Of a stretch of 17,852 nt of DNA, positions 14,265 through 17,852 are shown one piece after another. Below the pieces are notes generated by a model, which was not told where the DNA came from, searched no databases, and worked only from the letters and a program-made list of their open reading frames with translations. Source of the stretch: DATARH01 sp050246595 (GTDB lineage: Bacteria > Pseudomonadota > Alphaproteobacteria > ATCC43930 > CGMCC-115725); NCBI GenBank assembly GCA_050246595.1, contig JBFWVT010000094.1, positions 1 through 17,852 on the forward strand, written 5' to 3'. Positions within the stretch are counted from its first letter, which is position 1, and every line of letters begins with the position of its first letter. The position numbers were made by a program, and so were the translations under genes.

Positions 14265-15800
14265 ATGGTGGCGCGGGTCCGCACCGTGGCGTTCAGCGGG
14301 GTCGAGGTCCGCGACGTCGAAACCCAGGTGACGATCACGGCGGGGCTGCCGGCCTTTGCGGTCGTCGGCCTGCCGGACAAGGCGGTCGCCGAGTCGCGCG
14401 AGCGGGTGCGCGCCGCTTTTTCGGCGCTCGGTCTCGCATTGCCGCCGCGTCACATCACGGTCAATCTCGCGCCGGCCGACCTCGTCAAGGAAGGCAGCCA
14501 TTTCGACCTGCCGATCGCGCTCGGGCTGCTCGCCGAGATGGAGGTTCTGCCAAAGGACGAGCTGGCCGGCTATCTCGCGCTTGGCGAGGTCGCGCTCGAC
14601 GGCTCGCTGACCCAGGTCGCCGGCGTCCTGATCGCGGCGCTCGCGGCCGTCGAACGCGACGCCGGGATCATTTGCCCGAGCGCGTGCGGCGGCGAAGCCG
14701 CCTGGGCCGGCGAGGTCGAGATCATCGCCGCGCCGAACCTGCTGGCGATCGTCAACCATTTCAAGGGCACGCAACTGCTGCCCCCGCCGGAGGCGAAACT
14801 GGCGTCGTCGCGCGGCGCCGGTCTCGATCTGCGGGACGTAAAGGGCCAGGAAAGCGCGAAACGCGCGCTCGAAATCGCCGCCGCCGGCGGCCACAATCTG
14901 TTGATGATCGGCCCGCCCGGCTCGGGCAAGTCGATGCTGGCGGCACGGCTGCCCGGCATCCTGCCGCCGCTCGAACCGGCCGAGGCGCTCGAACTCGGCA
15001 TGATCCAGTCGGTCGCCGGCGGGCTGCGCAATGGCGGGCTGCTGCGCGAGCGGCCGTTTCGCGACCCGCACCATTCGGCCTCGCTGCCGGCGCTGGTCGG
15101 CGGCGGGCTGCGCACGCGCCCCGGCGAGATTAGCCTGGCGCATTGCGGCATCCTGTTTCTCGACGAGCTGCCCGAGTTCAACCGTGCCGCATTGGAAGCG
15201 CTGCGCCAGCCGCTCGAAACCGGCCGGGTCAGCGTCGCGCGCGCCAACAGCCATGTGACCTACCCGGCGCGCGTGCAGCTCGTCGCGGCGATGAACCCGT
15301 GCCGCTGCGGTTATCTGAGCGAACCGGGCCGGGCCTGCGGGCGCGCTCCGCGCTGTGCGCTCGACTATCAGTCGCGCCTGTCGGGGCCGCTGCTCGACCG
15401 CATCGATCTTTATATCGACGTGCCTTCCGTGTCGGCCGCCGATCTGGCCCTGCCGCCGCCGGCCGAGAGCAGCGCCGAAGTCGCAGACCGCGTCGCCGCC
15501 GCGCGGGCGCGGCAGCGCGAGCGTTATGCGAGCCTGCCGGAGGATCGCCGCATCCGCACCAACGCCGAAGTCGACGGCGCCCTGCTCGACGAGGTCGCGA
15601 CCCCGGAACCGGCCGGTCTCGCGCTGTTGCAACGCGCCGCCGAGCGTCTGCGCCTGTCGGCCCGCGGCTATCACCGGGTGTTGCGGGTCGCCCGCACCCT
15701 GGCCGATCTCGACGCTTCTCCCGCCGTGGCCCGCCGCCACATCGCCGAAGCGCTCTCCTATCGCCAGGCGGTCAACATCGCGGAACCCGCCGGACGGTAG
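14265..15800 (+). CDS. comM: YifB/ComM-family Mg-chelatase-like AAA+ ATPase
   Basis: A 511-residue member of the YifB/ComM family; ComM is a hexameric helicase that promotes branch migration during natural transformation. The N-terminal lid (1-190) opens VARVRTVAFSGVEV and has GLPAFAVVGLPDKAV. The AAA+ core has Walker A GPPGSGKS at residues 216-223 and Walker B ILFLDE with D300/E301. A cysteine cluster follows at C346, C348, C358 and C364 (NPCRCG and then ACGRAPRC), as usual in YifB. RLSGPLLDRIDLYIDV and the C-terminal LSARGYHRVLRVARTLADL helical region complete it. Length is standard. The gene's stop overlaps the start of the next gene by one base. No strong ribosome site precedes the ATG. 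No competence genes are nearby. Confidence 0.95.
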   Translation: MVARVRTVAFSGVEVRDVETQVTITAGLPAFAVVGLPDKAVAESRERVRAAFSALGLALPPRHITVNLAPADLVKEGSHFDLPIALGLLAEMEVLPKDELAGYLALGEVALDGSLTQVAGVLIAALAAVERDAGIICPSACGGEAAWAGEVEIIAAPNLLAIVNHFKGTQLLPPPEAKLASSRGAGLDLRDVKGQESAKRALEIAAAGGHNLLMIGPPGSGKSMLAARLPGILPPLEPAEALELGMIQSVAGGLRNGGLLRERPFRDPHHSASLPALVGGGLRTRPGEISLAHCGILFLDELPEFNRAALEALRQPLETGRVSVARANSHVTYPARVQLVAAMNPCRCGYLSEPGRACGRAPRCALDYQSRLSGPLLDRIDLYIDVPSVSAADLALPPPAESSAEVADRVAAARARQRERYASLPEDRRIRTNAEVDGALLDEVATPEPAGLALLQRAAERLRLSARGYHRVLRVARTLADLDASPAVARRHIAEALSYRQAVNIAEPAGR

Positions 15801-16513
15801 TGGCCGGAAGTTCGAGCCACCGGGGACGCAACTGGCCGGCCTGGATCGGGGCGGGGGCGGTGCTGCTCGCGATCGGGGTCGGCTGGTATCTGCTGCCGGT
15901 CGCAATCTGGCTCGCCGCGCTGCGGGAGTGGATCGTCGATCTTGGCGCGGTAGGCGTCGCGGTCTTCGCGGCGGTGTATATCGGCGCGGTGGTGCTGCTC
16001 GCGCCGGGGTCGCTGCTGACGATCGCGGCCGGGTTCGCCTACGGGTTCTGGGGTCTGCCGATCGCTCTGACGGCGGCGACCATCGGCGCGTCGCTGGCGT
16101 TTCTCGTCGCCCGCCATCTCGCCCGCGACCGGGTGCGGCAGGCGATCGGGAGGCGGCGCAACATCGCCGCGATCGATCGGGCGATCGCCGCCGAAGGGTG
16201 GAAGATCGTGCTGTTGCTCCGTCTGAGCCCGCTCGTGCCGTTCAACCTTCAGAATTACCTGTTCGGGATTACCGCCGTGCGGTTCGCGCCCTATGTCGCG
16301 GCGACCTTTGCCGGGATCGCTCCGGCGACTTCCGCCTTCGTGGCGGTCGGCGCGCTCGGCGAAGCGGCTCTCGACCCCGGACACGGCAAATGGGCATTGC
16401 TGGGCGGTGGTCTGCTCGCAACCGTCGCCGCTGTCGTCCTGGTTACCCGGAAGGCGCGGGTGCTGCTGCGCGACACCGGGGTGGGGGGTTGCTCGGAAAG
16501 CGGCGGCGGCTGA
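15800..16513 (+). CDS. TVP38/TMEM64 (VTT-domain, DedA-superfamily) membrane protein
   Basis: A 237-residue inner-membrane protein. Helices fall at about residues 15-38, 45-70, 75-105 and 195-215. The VTT domain shows the membrane-dipping motif AVVLLAPGSLLTIAAGFAYG and, at residues 141-156, RLSPLVPFNLQNYLFG, the arginine/proline signature of TVP38/TMEM64 proteins. VTT proteins act in lipid scrambling or membrane-lipid homeostasis in the cases studied; the bacterial TVP38 branch is mostly uncharacterised. The start GTG at 15800 uses the last G of the yifB stop (TAGTG), so translation is probably coupled to yifB. No ATG offers a better start ahead of the first helix. Confidence 0.85.
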   Translation: MAGSSSHRGRNWPAWIGAGAVLLAIGVGWYLLPVAIWLAALREWIVDLGAVGVAVFAAVYIGAVVLLAPGSLLTIAAGFAYGFWGLPIALTAATIGASLAFLVARHLARDRVRQAIGRRRNIAAIDRAIAAEGWKIVLLLRLSPLVPFNLQNYLFGITAVRFAPYVAATFAGIAPATSAFVAVGALGEAALDPGHGKWALLGGGLLATVAAVVLVTRKARVLLRDTGVGGCSESGGG

Positions 16514-16517
16514 AATC

Positions 16518-16558
16518 GAACCGGGCCGGCAGGCGGGAAATGCGCCGGTTCCGGTTTT
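16518..16558 (+). terminator. Possible terminator after the VTT gene
   Basis: GAACCGG (16518-16524) and CCGGTTC (16545-16551) are perfect reverse complements around a 20-base loop, and a short T4 run follows at 16555-16558. It begins 5 bases after the stop codon. The long loop and short T-run make it a weak candidate only. Confidence 0.3.
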
Positions 16559-16614
16559 GCCTTGCAGCTCCCGCCGCCGGGTGCACCAATACGCCGCCGC
16601 TGAGGAGGTGAGCG

Positions 16615-17673
16615 ATGCCGGATATCCTGTTCGTTTGTCTGCAAGATGAAGACAAGATCGCGTCTTTCGCGATCGACGCCGCGAGCGGCGCGCTGACCCG
16701 GCAGACCGATCTGCCGGTGGCGGGCGGACCGTCGGTGCTGGCGCTCAGCCCGAACCGGCATATCCTCCATGTCGGAACGCGCAGTCCGGGGGCGATCTTG
16801 AGTTTTCGGATCGACCCGAGGACCGGAGCGCTCGACCCGCAAGGCAGCGTAGCAGCGGCCGATGCGCCGACCTTTCTCGCGACCGACCGCACCGGCCGCT
16901 ATCTGCTGTCGGCTTATTATCAGGGCGGCTATGCCGCGGTGCACCCGCTCGGCCCGGACGGAGCGGTCGGGGCGCCGCTGCTCGATCGGCACGACACCGC
17001 AATCGGCGCGCACGCGATCGCGACTGATCCGTCGAACCGTTTTGCGTTTGTTCCGCACATCTCGCGCGTGCAGGACAACGTGCTCGAACCGCCGAAGAAC
17101 ATCCCCGGTCCCAATTTCATCGCGCAGTTCCGCTTCGACGCGGAAACCGGCCGCCTCATTCCGAACGCCCCGTTCCGGGTCGAGCAGGCCGAGCTGATCG
17201 GCCCGCGGCACTACTGTTTTCATCCCGACAAGGACCTTGTCTATTTCTCCGACGAGCAGGGATGCAGCGTCAGCGTCTATCGCCTCGATACCGCGACCGG
17301 CGCCCTGTCGCCCGTGCAGCGGGTCGGCACGCTGCCGGACGGGTTTTCCGGCCGGAATACCTGCTCGCAAATCCATCTGACCCCGTCGGCGACATTCCTG
17401 TATGTCGGCAATCGCGGTCATAACAGCATCGCGGGTTTCGCCGTCGATGCCGCAACCGGGCGCCTCGACCCCGCCGGACATGCCCCGACCGAGGCGGTCC
17501 CGAGCGCGTTCGGTCTCGACCCCGGCGGGAATTTTCTGTTCGCGGCCGGCACGGCGACCGGCAGGCTGGCTGCCTATCGCATCGACGCCCGGACAGGGGG
17601 GCTGACCCCGCTTGCCACCCATGACGTCGGCCAACGCCCGGCCGCGGTGCTCGCAACCCGCCTGGCCGCTTAA
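16615..17673 (+). CDS. Lactonase-family seven-bladed beta-propeller protein
   Basis: A 352-residue member of the YbhE/PGL-like lactonase family, which includes 6-phosphogluconolactonase and carboxy-cis,cis-muconate cyclase. The repeated blade motif D-x-x-[ST]-G-x-L is plain in DAASGALT (near residue 21), DPRTGALD (near 67), DAETGRLI, DTATGALS, DAATGRLD and DARTGGLT. The conserved histidine/arginine regions HAIATDPSNRFAFVPH and GPRHYCFHPD, as well as NRGHNSIAGFAVD, match the active-site side of this family. Substrate is uncertain: 6-phosphogluconolactone, another sugar lactone or an aromatic-derived lactone. There is no signal peptide. The ribosome site AGGAGGTGA directly upstream is near-perfect, the strongest in the window. 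It is convergent with the dehydrogenase subunit, sharing TTAA at the stops. Confidence 0.9.
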   Translation: MPDILFVCLQDEDKIASFAIDAASGALTRQTDLPVAGGPSVLALSPNRHILHVGTRSPGAILSFRIDPRTGALDPQGSVAAADAPTFLATDRTGRYLLSAYYQGGYAAVHPLGPDGAVGAPLLDRHDTAIGAHAIATDPSNRFAFVPHISRVQDNVLEPPKNIPGPNFIAQFRFDAETGRLIPNAPFRVEQAELIGPRHYCFHPDKDLVYFSDEQGCSVSVYRLDTATGALSPVQRVGTLPDGFSGRNTCSQIHLTPSATFLYVGNRGHNSIAGFAVDAATGRLDPAGHAPTEAVPSAFGLDPGGNFLFAAGTATGRLAAYRIDARTGGLTPLATHDVGQRPAAVLATRLAA

Positions 17674-17852
17674 CCAATTTCCACGATCGGCATGGCGCTC
17701 GCCGGCGGGTGGGCGGACGCGGCGCGGATCGCGCGCCAGACGCGCTCCGGCGTGGCCGGCAACTCGATATGCTCGACGCTGAACGCCGAAAGCGCATCGA
17801 CGATCGCGTTCGCCACCGCGGCGAGACCCGGCGTGATGCCGCCCTCGCTGCC
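17670..17852 (-). CDS. Xanthine dehydrogenase-family molybdopterin-binding subunit, C-terminal 60 residues
   Basis: The minus-strand frame enters at the right edge and runs 60 residues to a TAA at 17670-17672: GSEGGITPGLAAVANAIVDAL and then HIELPATPERVWRAI. This is the C-terminal end of CoxL/XDH-type large subunits, where GxGEGG carries the catalytic glutamate next to the Mo-pterin, followed by an AVANAIVDAL helix and a TPERVW tail. Such subunits hydroxylate aldehydes, CO or N-heterocycles together with FAD and 2Fe-2S subunits, which would lie outside the window. The substrate is not readable from this tail. Its stop overlaps the lactonase stop on the other strand. Confidence 0.85.
   Translation of the reverse strand, partial: GSEGGITPGLAAVANAIVDALSAFSVEHIELPATPERVWRAIRAASAHPPASAMPIVEIG

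Noticed and set aside
13980..15905. A 641-codon open frame on the minus strand opposite yifB
   Set aside because: Low-complexity Arg/Gln/Gly translation and full overlap with the conserved ATPase mark it as a shadow frame.

Overview
The window is GC-rich, densely coding DNA that looks chromosomal. The gene set fits an alphaproteobacterium: a bactofilin with an MFGRK-type N-terminus, an intracellular PHB depolymerase, a CaiB/BaiF CoA-transferase, an IlvD/Edd sugar-acid dehydratase, a CoxL/XDH-type molybdopterin subunit and a YifB/ComM ATPase. The class is an inference from gene content and protein style; no rRNA or marker phylogeny is available here.

Layout, left to right. Positions 1-130 hold the start of an IS5-family transposase, reading out of the window on the minus strand, which interrupts a TauE/SafE-type permease gene (remnant up to 513). 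A minus-strand tRNA-Asn(GTT) at 667-741 follows, flanked by two GC-rich hairpins. From 895 to 7411 all genes are on the plus strand: an EI24-like membrane protein, a bactofilin, an IlvD/Edd dehydratase, an FkbM methyltransferase with two DUF4214-like modules, a CoA-transferase, and a lipoprotein that overlaps the CoA-transferase. A mandelate racemase/muconate lactonizing enzyme homologue (7506-8693) ends against a 60-residue minus-strand membrane protein. Between that small gene and an LLM-class oxidoreductase (8998-10071) lies a divergent control region with a repeated, partly palindromic motif. Next come phaZ and a GNAT acetyltransferase, then a convergent ABC-transporter peptide-binding protein (minus, 11985-13577). 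The right part is plus strand: VOC-family protein, YifB/ComM ATPase, VTT-domain (TVP38/TMEM64) membrane protein and a seven-bladed-propeller lactonase. The lactonase meets the C-terminus of a molybdopterin dehydrogenase subunit entering on the minus strand from the right edge.

How the genes may work together. Several encode enzymes usual in oxidative breakdown of sugars, sugar acids or other organic acids: a lactonase, an IlvD/Edd dehydratase, an enolase-superfamily acid dehydratase or racemase, a CoA-transferase, a flavin-type monooxygenase, a molybdenum hydroxylase and a solute-binding protein. They are mostly separate transcription units, not one operon, so a shared pathway is only a hypothesis. 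The remaining genes are housekeeping, envelope or storage functions. No intergenic stretch over 300 bases lacks a gene. I see no CRISPR array, prophage, rRNA operon or toxin-antitoxin pair, and nothing I can confidently call a new defence or biosynthetic system.
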